Of a DNA stretch of 64,000 nucleotides, positions 1-9,775 are shown piece by piece. Location: positions 310,001 to 374,000 of the forward strand of contig JADJTQ010000003.1 of assembly GCA_016711125.1 (NCBI GenBank), given 5' to 3'. The notes under the pieces are model-generated. The model ran no database searches. It saw only the letters and a list, made by a program, of their open reading frames with translations, and was not told the DNA's origin. Origin of the DNA: Saprospiraceae bacterium. Its GTDB lineage: Bacteria; Bacteroidota; Bacteroidia; Chitinophagales; Saprospiraceae. The position numbers and the translations under genes were made by a program. Position 1 is the first letter of the stretch; every line of letters begins with the position of its first letter.

Positions 1-912
1 TTTGGCCTCCTGAGACCATGAGGGTCCAGTGCGGTAAAAAATATAAGCATCGCCTGTTTTATCGTTGGCAAAGGGAGCACCGGCAATGATGTAGTTGCCC
101 TCAATATCAACACTTTGACCCAGATGGTCAAACACATCGGCAATACTATGGGTTAACCTGGCTGTCTGCGACCAATGTCCGTAATGTGGCTCAAATACAT
201 AAATTGCACCTGATTGAAGATAGTGAACACCTATATTGGCTGGTGCCCCCACTACTACAGTGGAGCCATCGATTGCTACATCGGTGCCAAATGCATCACC
301 ACTGTGAGCATCAGATGCAGTGATTTTTGCCACTTGAATCCAATTGCTATAGTGCGGTTCGTAGATGTATGCTGAGCCCGAACTGGCACCCTGATCGTCA
401 TCTGCCGCGACACCGACTACGGCCACTCCACCATCGTTTACGCCGACACTATTGCCGAAATAATCCTGGTTGTCGGGGTCATCGGCTCGTAATGTGGCTA
501 CGGGATACCATTGCGTACCGTTGGTAGCGTAAACATAGGCAACTCCAGCGTCAGATTTGTTGCTGTGGTCACTTCTGGGTGCACCAACGATGGCATAGTT
601 GCCAGAAATATCGACACTAGTGCCAAATTGGTCACCAAATGATCCACCCCATGGCGGTGTAAGTTTTGCCATGTAGACCCAAGAGCCTCCACGCAGTTGA
701 AACACATAGGCCGCCCCAGCATTCTGGGTGCCAAAGCCACCTTGAAGAGGTGCACCAACAATGGCGTAATTGCCGTCTATAGCCACGGTGTAACCAAACA
801 AGTCTGCAAAGGCAGCGTCAAAAGCAGTAATCTTGGTTTCCTGGCCAATGAGTCGCACACTTGCAAACAGCATTAGACCAAGTAGGAAGCCTGAGTAGTT
901 TTTTGCGTTCAT
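1..912 (-). CDS. FG-GAP repeat secreted protein (C-terminus off the window)
   Basis: The minus frame is open from an ATG at 912 to base 1 (304 codons) with no stop, so the gene continues past the left edge. The first ~22 residues form a signal peptide (hydrophobic GFLLGLMLFASV core). The rest is a run of ~60-residue beta-propeller blades with the recurring core 'FG.SVDI.GNYAIVGAP' followed by 'G.AYVF', typical of FG-GAP/integrin-alpha-like repeats. At least five blades are visible. Such proteins are surface or secreted adhesins and binding scaffolds in Bacteroidota; no catalytic domain is visible in the part present. Any sorting domain would lie in the missing C-terminus. The ligand is unknown. 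Confidence 0.85.
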   Translation of the reverse strand, partial: MNAKNYSGFLLGLMLFASVRLIGQETKITAFDAAFADLFGYTVAIDGNYAIVGAPLQGGFGTQNAGAAYVFQLRGGSWVYMAKLTPPWGGSFGDQFGTSVDISGNYAIVGAPRSDHSNKSDAGVAYVYATNGTQWYPVATLRADDPDNQDYFGNSVGVNDGGVAVVGVAADDDQGASSGSAYIYEPHYSNWIQVAKITASDAHSGDAFGTDVAIDGSTVVVGAPANIGVHYLQSGAIYVFEPHYGHWSQTARLTHSIADVFDHLGQSVDIEGNYIIAGAPFANDKTGDAYIFYRTGPSWSQEAK

Positions 913-949
913 AAGTGTCTCATTTTGATTGACCTTGGCCAAACAAGAG

Positions 950-1022
950 AGCCACCCAAGGGACTCGAACCCTCGACCCACGCATTACGAATGCGTTGCT
1001 CTACCAGCTGAGCTAAGGTGGC
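950..1022 (-). tRNA. tRNA-Thr (anticodon CGT)
   Basis: The minus strand folds as a cloverleaf. The acceptor arm GCCACCT pairs with GGGTGGC, the D arm carries AGCTC..GAGC, the anticodon stem ACGCA/TGCGT encloses the loop TTCGTAA (anticodon CGT, reading ACG), and the T arm contains GGTTCGAGTCC. The discriminator is T and CCA is not encoded. A perfect -7 box lies about 23 bases upstream. Confidence 0.95.
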
Positions 1023-1044
1023 CTTGCTAGGGGCAGATTGCACC

Positions 1045-1052
1045 CAAATTTA
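1045..1052 (-). promoter_or_regulatory. Bacteroidota-type -7 box for tRNA-Thr
   Basis: TAAATTTG on the minus strand matches the Bacteroidota TAnnTTTG element exactly, about 23 bases before the tRNA 5' end. A weaker TTTC-like -33 element lies ~22 bases further upstream. Confidence 0.6.
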
Positions 1053-1105
1053 GACAATTGTTTGAACTATGAAAGCTATTTGGAGGTACTCAGGTCATAT
1101 TCCTA

Positions 1106-1984
1106 TTACTTGAGGTTGAGAGCCTGAAGATTCACACCAAGACGGCTATTTACTTTTTTGATGAAGTAGTCACACAGCACAATGGTATGGGCTTCATTTT
1201 CCTGGTGCATGAAAAAATAGACTTTTTCCAAACCTTGCTCAAACCACTTTGCCAATCGAGTGATCCACGCATCGAGGCGCTCAAAATCGGTTGTATGCAG
1301 GGCATAGCCGTTAAACCGGATAAAGGCTGTGGGGCAGGTTAGACACATATGCAAAGCATCTCGGCGCAAAGCGACATCGGTAATGACAGCACCCAATCTT
1401 CTAGCCTTTAGATCTCCCACAAGCTCGGTAAAAACCGATTCTTCAAACCAGTCTTTATGACGAAATTCTATCTGTGTCGGATAACCCTCCGGCAGAAGGT
1501 TGATAAAGTTTTTTACCCGTTCAAAATGCTTGGGGCCAAAATTTGGTGGGAGCGTGAGAAAAGAGCAACCAAGGTGTGGCCCGAGTAAGGCAACGGAATC
1601 CATAAAGTATTGGGTATTTTCTTCAACATCCTCCAGTCTTTTAAAATGCGAGATCCTTTGTGACCACTTTGGGCAGTATAAAAAATCCTGTCCTTCCGCA
1701 ACAGTAGCCCAACTCTCCAAACTACTGCGGCTTAGTCGGTAGAAGGTGCCATTGAGCTCAATACTATTGAATTGCTTAACATAATGATTTAAATAGTCCT
1801 TTTCCTTAGTACCCTCAGGATATAATGGTCCAACCCATTCAGGTATTCCCCATTTTCCACAGCCTACAAAAATTTTGGGTTCACTTACTTTAGTCGTGGT
1901 AGGAAGGAAACTCTGTGGATGATCATTAGGCAGGGTAAAATCGAGTCCTTCAATTTCTTCCTGGCTTACGTGTCCAAAATTCAT
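1106..1984 (-). CDS. DUF72 (YecE-like) TIM-barrel protein
   Basis: This 292-residue protein has the DUF72 signature. 'VGCGKWGIPEWVGPLYPE' near residue 40 corresponds to the usual GtsGWsy.W.g.fYP motif. It is followed by 'NSIELNGTFYRLS', 'FLYCPKWSQRISH', 'LGCSFLTLPPNFGP', 'IEFRHKDWF' and a C-terminal 'YFFMHQENEAHT'. The family adopts a TIM-barrel fold and its biochemical function is not established; links to nucleotide or repair chemistry have been suggested but nothing here shows that. There is no signal peptide, so it should be cytoplasmic. It is monocistronic and convergent with the DUF502 gene's neighbourhood. Length is slightly above the usual 240-290. Confidence 0.88.
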   Translation of the reverse strand: MNFGHVSQEEIEGLDFTLPNDHPQSFLPTTTKVSEPKIFVGCGKWGIPEWVGPLYPEGTKEKDYLNHYVKQFNSIELNGTFYRLSRSSLESWATVAEGQDFLYCPKWSQRISHFKRLEDVEENTQYFMDSVALLGPHLGCSFLTLPPNFGPKHFERVKNFINLLPEGYPTQIEFRHKDWFEESVFTELVGDLKARRLGAVITDVALRRDALHMCLTCPTAFIRFNGYALHTTDFERLDAWITRLAKWFEQGLEKVYFFMHQENEAHTIVLCDYFIKKVNSRLGVNLQALNLK

Positions 1985-2126
1985 AGTTCAGATTGATGGT
2001 CGAAGGAAAGTTACAATTCTTTTCACCACCAATCAAAAACTGCAAGTAAGTTGTAATGGTTATATCTTTGACGGTTTGTTTCGAGGGCCAATTTGACCCA
2101 ACGGTTCAATCTTCAATCCCAGAATT

Positions 2127-2725
2127 ATGACAAGATTCAGAAATTTTCTCATCACCACCTTTATCGGCGGGTTTGTAGTGCTTTTGCCGTTGGCGATATT
2201 TTTCCTCTTGATTAAATTATTGATCGACATTGTAATTGGGCTACTATCGCCTTTGACTAATCTGATTAAGAATGAATTTAATCTTCCGGTACCGGAATAT
2301 TTGGTTAGCTCTCTAGCCGTGGCCATTATCGTGGTAATCTGCTTTCTGATTGGGTTGACCATTAAAACTCAGGTGGGAAGAAGATCTTTTCGCCACATCG
2401 AACGCACCTATTTATTGCGGCTGCCCTCTATGGTGTCATTAAGGAAACCGTGCAGCAATTTACCGGCGCGAAAAAAATGCCATTTTCTGATGTAGTCCTT
2501 GTAGATGTTTTTAGCAATGGTACCCGAATGACCGGATTTATTACGGATGAGCATTCGAGTGGAAATTTTACGGTGTTTGTACCAACCGGACCCAATCCGA
2601 CCAATGGATTTATTTTTCACCTGAAGGCAGAGCAGGTAGAACGTTTGGCCGATGTGAAAACCGACGATGCATTACGAAGTATTATTGCCGTCAGGGTAGG
2701 ATCTGCCGGCATCATGAAATTTTGA
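2127..2725 (+). CDS. DUF502 inner-membrane protein (frameshifted)
   Basis: Two overlapping frames together form one DUF502 protein of ~200 residues. The first (from ATG 2127) gives two membrane helices (residues ~10-35 and ~60-80) and runs through 'HIERTYLLRLP'. The second resumes at 'YGVIKETVQQF' and ends at TGA 2723-2725, with the family hallmarks 'FVPTGPNPTNG' and 'TDDALRSIIAVRVGS'. Adding one C to the CCC run at 2424-2426 restores a single frame reading LP-LYGVIKET. DUF502 proteins are small integral membrane proteins of unclear role. The break could be a genuine mutation, but many similar homopolymer breaks in this window make a consensus error more likely. Confidence 0.8.
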
Positions 2726-2740
2726 GCAATGAGGGAAAGT

Positions 2741-3600
2741 TGGAAAGGTCGGACTGCTAAGCCCGAAGGGATTGGTAAGCCGACCAGAACAGGATGAAAT
2801 TGTAATGATGGAATAATGGAAAATTGGAAAGTTGGAAAGCCCTCCTTCGCTTAAGGCTATGGCGGGCGGTGTTCGGACTGCTAAGCCCGAAGGGATTGGT
2901 AAGCCGACCAGAACAGGATGAAATTGGAATAATGGAAAATTGGAAAGTTGGAAAGCCTTCTTCGCTTAAGGCTATGGCGGGCGGTGTTCGGACTGCTAAG
3001 CCCGAAGGGATTGGTAAGCCGACCAGAACAGGATGAAATTGGAATAATGGAATAATGGAATAATGGAAAATTGGAAAGTTGGAAAGCCCTCCTTCGCTTA
3101 AGGCTATGGCGGGCGGTGTTCGGACTGCTAAGCCCGAAGGGATTGGTAAGCCGACCAGAACAGGATGAAATTGGAATAATGGAATAATGGAATAATGGAA
3201 AATTGAAAGTTGGAAAGCCCTCCTTCGCTTAAGGCTATGGCGGGCGGTGTTCGGACTGCTAAGCCCGAAGGGATTGGTAAGCCGACCAGAACAGGATGAA
3301 ATTGGAATAATGGAATAATGGAATAATGGAAAATTGGAAAGTTGGAAAGCCCTCCTTCGCTTAAGGCTATGGCGGGCGGTGTTCGGACTGCTAAGCCCGA
3401 AGGGATTGGTAGGCCGACCAGAACAGGATGAAATTGGAATAATGGAATAATGGAATAATGGAAAATTGGAAAGTGGAAAGCTCTCCTTCGCTTAAGGCTA
3501 TGGCGGGCGGTGTTCGGACTGCTAAGCCCGAAGGGATTGGTAGGCCGACTAGAACAGGATGAAATTGGAATAATGGAATAATGGAAAGATGGAAGTAGCC
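2741..3600. repeat. Seven-copy intergenic tandem repeat, period ~115-132 bp
   Basis: The block beginning CGGACTGCTAAGCCCGAAGG recurs at 2750, 2874, 2989, 3121, 3252, 3384 and 3515, giving spacings of 124, 115, 132, 131, 132 and 131 bases. Each unit holds this block, a 'GACCAGAACAGGATG' segment, a variable run of the 9-mer GGAATAATG (one to three copies), and a segment CTTCGCTTAAGGCTATGG. Length differences come mainly from the 9-mer run. Copies are nearly identical, so expansion looks recent. The long minus-frame ORF across the array is a by-product of the period being close to a multiple of three. Confidence 0.95.
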
Positions 3601-3960
3601 CCAAGATGCAGTGCAATATTGGCATGCAGCGGTAGAGGAGGTTCTGTACCTCCGGCTTGGACATGAAAATGGAAGGGTGGAAAGATGGAAATTCAGCCCA
3701 GGAGGCAGTACGACATTGGCATGTGGATGTAGAGCAGAGGAGGTTCTATACCTCCGGCTCGGACAAGAAATTGGAAAGTTGGAATAATGGAAGGATGGAA
3801 ATTCAGCCCAGGATGCCGTGCAATATGGGCACGCAGAGGTAGAGAGGTTCTATACCTCCGGCTTGAAAATAAAATGAAAATTGGAAAATTGGAAAGATGG
3901 AACGTAGCCCCAATATACAGGCATACAGCGGTAGAGAAGGTTCTATACCTCCGGCTTTGA
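3601..3960. repeat. Four degenerate repeats with a GAGGT-TCTAT-ACCTC hairpin
   Basis: Downstream of the tandem array a different ~95-115 bp unit occurs about four times, ending near 3658, 3755, 3866 and 3958. Each ends in a short hairpin of the form GAGGT-TCTAT-ACCTC followed by CGGCTT or CGGCTC (the first copy reads TCTGT, the last AAGGT). 'TGGAAAGATGGAA' linkers resemble the array above. Copies are more diverged than the tandem array. Confidence 0.8.
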
Positions 3961-4029
3961 GAGAACAGTGCCGTTAGATAGGTGGAGACTCATTACCAAT
4001 AATACTTTTCTTTCCCAATCACCCAATCA

Positions 4030-5333
4030 CTACTTAATGTACGCCCGCTTGATCGGTAAGGTCATACAATGCGATCCTCCCCGTGCTCTTGACAATTCGC
4101 TGGAAGGTATTTGGATAATGGTATTTTCGATTTCTTTGGCATTGATATCTTCATTAAGAAATTCCTCGGCTGTCATAGCCTGATAACCATACTGTCGCAA
4201 TGCTTCCATAGTCCGGGTATTCCGGTCGTAGGTAACGGCTACTCCGGGTTTGAGCGCTACCAGATTGCATCCGTCTGTCCACTGTTCGCGTTCCTGATAG
4301 GGAGAGATCCCATTGCCACTAAAAATAAATTGCATGTCTGCATTGATCTCAGCATGAATAAACTCCTTGATTGAATGGTATTTAGCCTTGCTGCCATTGC
4401 TACGATATACGGTAACATATGAGCTGAGACCATCGTATACCAAGGGCCGATAACAGACGATATGATCTTGGTTGATCCGGGTAAAAATCGTATCAATATG
4501 CATGAATGAGCGGTCATTTGGTATATTAACTTGCACGACATTATCGATGAGTTCCCTTTTAAATAGGACATCTTTGAGACAATGAATGGCGTGCTCAGTA
4601 GTGCGTTCACTGCAGCCAATCAGAAAGTGTTTTTCTGAAAACAACATCATATCACCACCTTCAATAGACACGGACTCTCCCCTGGATGATCTTGGAAAAA
4701 GTTCAACATCATTCATGTTGATCGTCTTGCCTTGAATTCTCAATTCTTTAAACATGGGGTGCGCAAAAAGATGAACCGGGTGAGAAAGTTTTCCCGAAAG
4801 CGCGCTTCCTTCGCTGCCCTGGTGATGATCACCTGATCTTTAATGGTGACTGCGATATCACGGGTAAATATGAAATTAGGTATGGGGTCAAATAAAATGA
4901 GATCTTCTTCCTCCAGATAGCCGCTGATCAATACGTCGGTGAGGCGGTGGTTTTCTAATTGGCTCAGAGTCTTGATGTACTTAGAGGGGAGTTCTTCAAA
5001 GTCAATGATCCGGGCGATAATCTCCTCCTGTGCCTGCTGGTCGGCGTCGAGTGCCTCCAATAAAAGATCGTGGAGGTACAGTACATTTTCTTCACCGATA
5101 AATTTCTTCAACACGCTGGTAAAAGTATCGTGCTCTGCCTGAATTTGGGGGAGGTAGACGATATCATCAAAAAGCAACTCGTCTGAACGCTTGGGGCTGA
5201 TCCTGGATATTCCTTCTTCGGGCCGGTGGACAATAACTTTTTCGAGTCGACCTATTTCGGAGTTCACATAAATGGCAGATTCGAGATTCATAAATAAATC
5301 GTGGTTTTGTGACTCAAAATTAGAGTATTTCAA
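4030..5333 (-). CDS. arcA: Arginine deiminase (frameshifted)
   Basis: Two adjoining minus-strand frames make one arginine deiminase of ~434 residues, close to the family's usual 400-420. The N-terminal part (5333 to ~4770) has 'VNSEIGRLEKVIVHRPEEG', 'LLFDDIVYLP' and 'FDPIPNFIFTRD'. The C-terminal part has 'EGGDMMLFSEKHFLIG', 'MHIDTIFTRI' and the catalytic-cysteine motif 'GGSHCMTLPI' near the end. The enzyme hydrolyses arginine to citrulline and ammonia in the cytoplasm. One extra T in the coding-strand T run (A run at 4765-4769) joins the halves as ...TRFIFFAHPMFKEL. The start could also be the ATG at 5291, just before VNSEIGR. No arcB or arcC is adjacent, so the pathway is incomplete locally. 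Confidence 0.88.
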
Positions 5334-5511
5334 ATGATCTTCGGGTTTAGTAGCGGATTATTTAAATATTGAGATCTTTGTATCGATTTGGATGTCGAAT
5401 CGGCTTAATTGAACCTGGAATGATCTAAGTCTACGTTCAAAAATTCGATAAGTTAATTACTCAACAGGAGGCTCTTGATTTTGGTAACCGCTTTAATTCT
5501 GATAAAAACCT

Positions 5512-7805
5512 ATGGATAAAAACAACCTGAGAGATGAAGCTCTCTTTTACCATGCCAAGGGAAGACCTGGCAAAATTGAGGTTATCCCTACCAAGGAAAC
5601 AGCCAATCAAAGAGACCTCTCTCTAGCATACTCGCCGGGAGTCGCAGAGCCATGTCTAGCTATCCATAAAAATGTTGACGATGTGTTTCGATATACGGCC
5701 AAAGGCAATCTCGTGGCAGTAATTAGCAATGGTACAGCAGTTTTGGGTTTGGGTGATATAGGCCCAGAGGCGGGAAAACCCGTCATGGAAGGCAAAGGAT
5801 TGCTTTTTAAAATATATGCGGATATTGATTGCTTTGACCTGGAACTAAATACCAAAGATGTTGACGAATTTGTGCGCACCGTTAAGATCCTGGAACCCAC
5901 TTTTGGTGGGGTCAATCTGGAAGATATATCAGCTCCGGCTTGTTTTGAGATCGAAGAGCGACTTAAAAAGGAATTGAACATTCCAGTGATGCATGATGAT
6001 CAGCACGGCACAGCCATCATCAGTGCCGCTGCCTTGCTAAATGCGCTGGAACTGGTGGGGAAAGACATCGCCAAGGTTCGATTGGTAGTCAATGGCGCCG
6101 GTGCCTCGGCGATTTCCTGTACCCGGCTTTATGTGTCGCTGGGTGCTCGAAAAGAGAATATATTTTTGTATGATAGCAAGGGTTTGATTCATCCGGATCG
6201 AACGAATCTTGACGGTCGAAAGCCCGAATTTGTTAATGGATCGGTACCTTCCGATACGTCGCTCAAGGATATATTGCAAGGAGCCGATGTGTTTATCGGA
6301 TTATCCAAGGGAGATGTGTTGAGTCAGGAGATGATAAAGGGCATGACTCACGATTGTATCATTTTTGCTATGGCCAACCCCGATCCGGAGATCAAGTATG
6401 AAGATGCCAAAGAAGCAAGACCAGATTGCATCATGGCTACCGGCAGATCTGACTATCCCAACCAGGTCAACAATGTGTTGGGGTTCCCCTTTATTCAGAG
6501 GTGCTCTTGATGTCCGAGCCTCAGAGATTAACGAAGAGATGAAACTGGCTGCAGTACATGCGCTGGCTGATTTGGCTAAAAAAACCAGTTCCTGACATTG
6601 TTAATCTAGCCTACGGTGATATTGATTTAAAATTTGGTAAAGACTATATTATCCCAAAACCAGTCGATCCACGCTTGATTACAGCAGTGGCACCAGCAGT
6701 AGCTCGTGCTGCTATCGAAACTGGGGTAGCTCGCCATCCAATCACCAATTGGGAGGAGTATGAATTTCAACTATCGAGTCGCCTCGGCAACGACAATGCA
6801 TTGTCCAAGATAATCGAGACCAAGGCCAAACAAGATCTCAAACGAATCGTATTTGTCGATGCCGACAATCCTTCACTCCTAAAAGCAGCCCAGGTAATCG
6901 TTGAAGAACGTATCGCTCATCCAATTCTGCTGGGCAATCGCAAAAGAATTGAAGCTGCCATTGCCGAATACAGTATAAGCTTGCCTGACATACCCATCAT
7001 CGATCCACAGGAACCAACCAGTGAGGTTGACAGAAATCGGCTAGAGAGATACCAGAAAAACCTCTTTGAAAAAAGGAAGCGGAAGGGAATGACCCATCGT
7101 GAAGCGGAGGATCTTCTGCAGACCAACAGCTATTACGGCGTAATGATGGTTGAAGAAGGTGACGCCGATGCCATGATAGGAGGTCTAACCAAAAAATACC
7201 CTCACACTATTCGACCGGCGCTGCAAATTGTCGGAGCTCGCCCGGGAGTTAAGAAGGTAGCCAGCATGCACATTTTAATTACCCGGCAGGGGCCCTTATT
7301 CCTGGCGGATACGACAATCAACCATTTCTTGACTTCAGAAGATATTGCTGATATTACGGAACTGGTGCATCGTGAGGTGACTGGACTTAATATTGAACCA
7401 AGGATTGCTCTGATTACCTACTCTAATTTTGGCTCGGTGCCGAAGGGAGAGTCTGCCGTACTAATGCGGGAAGCTACAGCCCTGTTGCATAAAAGGCATC
7501 CTGAGTGGATGGTCGATGGAGAGATGCAAGCCCATTTGGCACTAAATCCTGAATTAAGACAGAAATTCTATCCTTTCTCCCGTCTGGCCAATCATCAGGC
7601 AAACGTATTGATCTTTCCAAGTTTGTCATCGGCCAATATCGCTTATAATCTTCTCGGGGTTACTTCTAATCTTCCTGTTATCGGTCCCATTTTATTGGGT
7701 TTGAGAAAACCGGTACACATTCTGCAAATGGGAGCAAGCGTACGACAAATTGTTGATATGGTTGGGATTGCAGCATTGCATGCTCAGCAGGCCGAACGAT
7801 CGTAG
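5512..7805 (+). CDS. maeB: NADP-dependent malic enzyme, MaeB type (two frameshifts)
   Basis: The frames together encode the ~760-residue two-domain malic enzyme. The N-terminal malic domain shows 'LAYSPGVAEPCLAI', 'GLGDIGPEAGKPVMEGK', 'PVMHDDQHGTA' and the NADP-binding 'VVNGAGASAISC'. The C-terminal half is the phosphotransacetylase-like domain ('RIVFVDADNPSLLKAAQ', 'GALSKKYP'-like 'GGLTKKYPHTIRPALQIVG', 'FPSLSSANIAYNLL'). It decarboxylates malate to pyruvate. The first break, near 6486-6493, interrupts the conserved GFPFIFRGALDVRA region (two missing Ts restore it). The second is an A7 run at 6578-6584 that should be A6, joining DLAKK to PVPDIVNLAYG. Both are homopolymer indels in a housekeeping gene. 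Confidence 0.92.
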
Positions 7806-7850
7806 TATAAGCATTATTGTGGGCGACAGCGAAGGCGATTGACAGATGGA

Positions 7851-7862
7851 TATGTCGACATA
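7851..7862. promoter_or_regulatory. Perfect 12-bp palindrome before the coiled-coil/ABC operon
   Basis: TATGTCGACATA is a perfect inverted repeat about 107 bases upstream of the first gene of the operon. It could be an operator or only part of the maeB 3' region; no regulator is assigned. Confidence 0.3.
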
Positions 7863-7968
7863 TAGACAGTGATGCAACTAAATTTATTTAATTTGTAATC
7901 AAATTTTGATTTCTCCGTCGATCCCAGTTGGGATATCATATTAGTATTAGGATTACAAGTGATTAGCA

Positions 7969-8658
7969 ATGAGTAGCATTTTTAGGAAAATTAAGTCGGC
8001 TTTTATCATTGAAGATGGTACACGGACCGAAGCGGCAGATGATGTCCAGTCTGAGATCACCTCCGGCATTTTGGAAGCTGGCAAAGCATCAGTCATTAAT
8101 GAGGCGGCGGATATCCTGCCTGTCGAAAGGACAGCATCCGGCGAGGTCAACGAGAAGTTTACAGATATTCTTTTGAAAGCTCTGGAAGCTAACAATCAAG
8201 AAGGATTTGATTATATCGAGTTTAAGCGATCCCTACAAAATCTTTTCAAGTTGGACATGGAGGAGGCTACGGTCTATAAATCGGCCTATGCCACGGCCCA
8301 GACACTTGGAGCAACTCCCAAGAGCTTGATCACGTCCGCTCAACGATACCTTACTGTTTTACAGAAGGAAGATGAGAAATTTAATGTAGCTCTCAGTAAC
8401 CAGAAATCGAAGCAGATTGATGGTGGTTTGCAAGAAATCAAACAATTTGAGTTATCAGTTGTGGATAAGAAAAAGCAGATCGAAAAACTGATGGAGGAGA
8501 TTGCTCAGCTAGAAACACACTTGGCAAAGATGAAAGGGGAGATTCAAGAATCGGCTCAAAAGATTGAAGGAACCCGGACAGATTTCGTGGCATCGTATGC
8601 TCACTTGGTAAGCCAAATCAAGCAGGATATCGAAAACATTGGAAAATACTTGAATTGA
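7969..8658 (+). CDS. Soluble coiled-coil protein, first gene of the SBP-OmpA/ABC operon
   Basis: This 229-residue protein has no signal peptide or membrane segment and I cannot assign it to a named family. Residues ~1-70 are acidic and probably loosely ordered. Residues ~70-125 look helical ('YKSAYATAQTLGATPKSLITSAQRYL'). Residues ~130-225 form a long coiled coil ('KKKQIEKLMEEIAQLETHLAKMKGEIQE'). It is the first of five co-directional genes, 70 bases ahead of the PspA-like gene, so a role as cytosolic partner or adaptor of that complex is the natural inference. The start is the ATG at 7969; the in-frame sequence upstream offers no better one. Confidence 0.75.
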   Translation: MSSIFRKIKSAFIIEDGTRTEAADDVQSEITSGILEAGKASVINEAADILPVERTASGEVNEKFTDILLKALEANNQEGFDYIEFKRSLQNLFKLDMEEATVYKSAYATAQTLGATPKSLITSAQRYLTVLQKEDEKFNVALSNQKSKQIDGGLQEIKQFELSVVDKKKQIEKLMEEIAQLETHLAKMKGEIQESAQKIEGTRTDFVASYAHLVSQIKQDIENIGKYLN

Positions 8659-8680
8659 GCCAATTGCATTTGAATTTTGC

Positions 8681-8713
8681 AGGAGGAATATGAGTTTCAT
8701 TAAAAAGGTATAA
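8681..8713 (+). other. Strong Shine-Dalgarno plus 7-codon mini-ORF
   Basis: AGGAGG at 8681-8686 sits 3 bases before an ATG at 8690 that opens MSFIKKV and stops at TAA 8711-8713, 15 bases before the PspA-like gene. The gene itself (ATG 8729) has no such site. The peptide could be a translational coupler or leader, or the remnant of an alternative start. Strong SD sites are uncommon in this window. Confidence 0.45.
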
Positions 8714-8728
8714 AATGTAAGATCATTT

Positions 8729-9754
8729 ATGGCAGATAAAACAAGTTTTTGGAAACGCCCAGAAGGGAAAACGGGAGCGCTTGTGATGGGAGCACTTGCC
8801 ATTGGGGGAGGTTATTTGCTGGTCAAGGCTTTGCCGGTAATCATTGGGTTGATGGCAAACACTCTATATCTTGCTGTAATGCTTTTGGTCCTGGGAGCCA
8901 TTATCTATATGGTGTTAGATCCCAAAATGCGCAATCTCGTTTGGTACATGTATAAGAGTGTCATGCGTTGGGTGACCGGGTTATTTGTTCAGATTGATCC
9001 CATTGGTATTTTGAAAAGTTATGTTGATGACCTCAGGGATAATCTTCGCAAGATGAATCGGCAGATCAGCCAGCTTAGAGGTCAGATGCATAAGCTGCAG
9101 GAGATGATCATCAATAATAAGAAAGAAATCGCCAATAATCTGGATCTGGCTAGTCAAGCCCGGGATAAGAATAAGGAATCGGTGATGATTCTGAAATCAC
9201 GTAAGGCAGGGCGTTTGAAAGAATCTAACATAAAGTTGGAAGACCTCTATCAAAAAATGGAGATTCTTTATCGGGTCTTGCGTAAAATGTATGAGAATTC
9301 TGAGATCATGCTGGAAGACATCCAGGATCAGGTGATGGTCAAAGAACAAGAGCGCAAGGCCATTCATGCCAGCAACTCGGCGATGAAATCGGCAATGAGT
9401 ATCATTAAAGGAGATGCGGACAAACGAGCAGTATTTGATCAGGCACTAGAGGCGATCGCTGATGATGTAAGCTCTAAAGTAGGAGAGATGGAACGTTTTA
9501 TGGAAATGTCAGAAAGCTTCATGTCTTCGGTAGATTTGCAAAATGGTGTTTTTGAAGAAGAGGGTCTGAGGATGTTGGAAAAGTGGGAAAAGGAAGGCGT
9601 GTCCCTGCTTTTGGGCAAAGAAAAAGACAGCCTAATCCTAGCTGCGGCTGATGACAAAGATGTACTTGATCTTAACGAACCGATGAAAAAACCAGTTAGA
9701 GTGGGTCATTCAAATCAATATGACGATTTTTTGAATAGAACCCTGACCACATAA
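8729..9754 (+). CDS. Membrane-anchored PspA-like coiled-coil protein
   Basis: This 341-residue protein has two predicted N-terminal membrane helices (about 15-34 and 43-63) followed by a long charged coiled coil (about 85-290: 'QIDPIGILKSYVDDLRDNLRKMNRQISQLRGQMHKLQ' region, many heptads) and a polar tail. The helical part recalls PspA/IM30-type envelope-stress proteins, which bind the inner membrane, but this one is anchored by its own helices. No enzymatic motif is visible. It lies 21 bases upstream of the SBP-OmpA gene and is clearly in the same transcription unit. I infer an inner-membrane scaffold or sensor, with the coiled coil probably cytoplasmic alongside the preceding soluble partner; topology is not proven. 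Confidence 0.75.
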   Translation: MADKTSFWKRPEGKTGALVMGALAIGGGYLLVKALPVIIGLMANTLYLAVMLLVLGAIIYMVLDPKMRNLVWYMYKSVMRWVTGLFVQIDPIGILKSYVDDLRDNLRKMNRQISQLRGQMHKLQEMIINNKKEIANNLDLASQARDKNKESVMILKSRKAGRLKESNIKLEDLYQKMEILYRVLRKMYENSEIMLEDIQDQVMVKEQERKAIHASNSAMKSAMSIIKGDADKRAVFDQALEAIADDVSSKVGEMERFMEMSESFMSSVDLQNGVFEEEGLRMLEKWEKEGVSLLLGKEKDSLILAAADDKDVLDLNEPMKKPVRVGHSNQYDDFLNRTLTT

Positions 9755-9775
9755 CCTTACCACAATAAAGATATT

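Noticed and set aside
2741..3600. Possible CRISPR array
   Set aside because: Units are 115-132 bp and nearly identical throughout, with no unique spacers of 30-40 bases and no cas genes.
3128..3664. 178-codon minus-strand ORF
   Set aside because: It runs through the tandem repeats; the repeating peptide (FHYSIIPLFQFHPVLVGLP) only reflects the repeat period.
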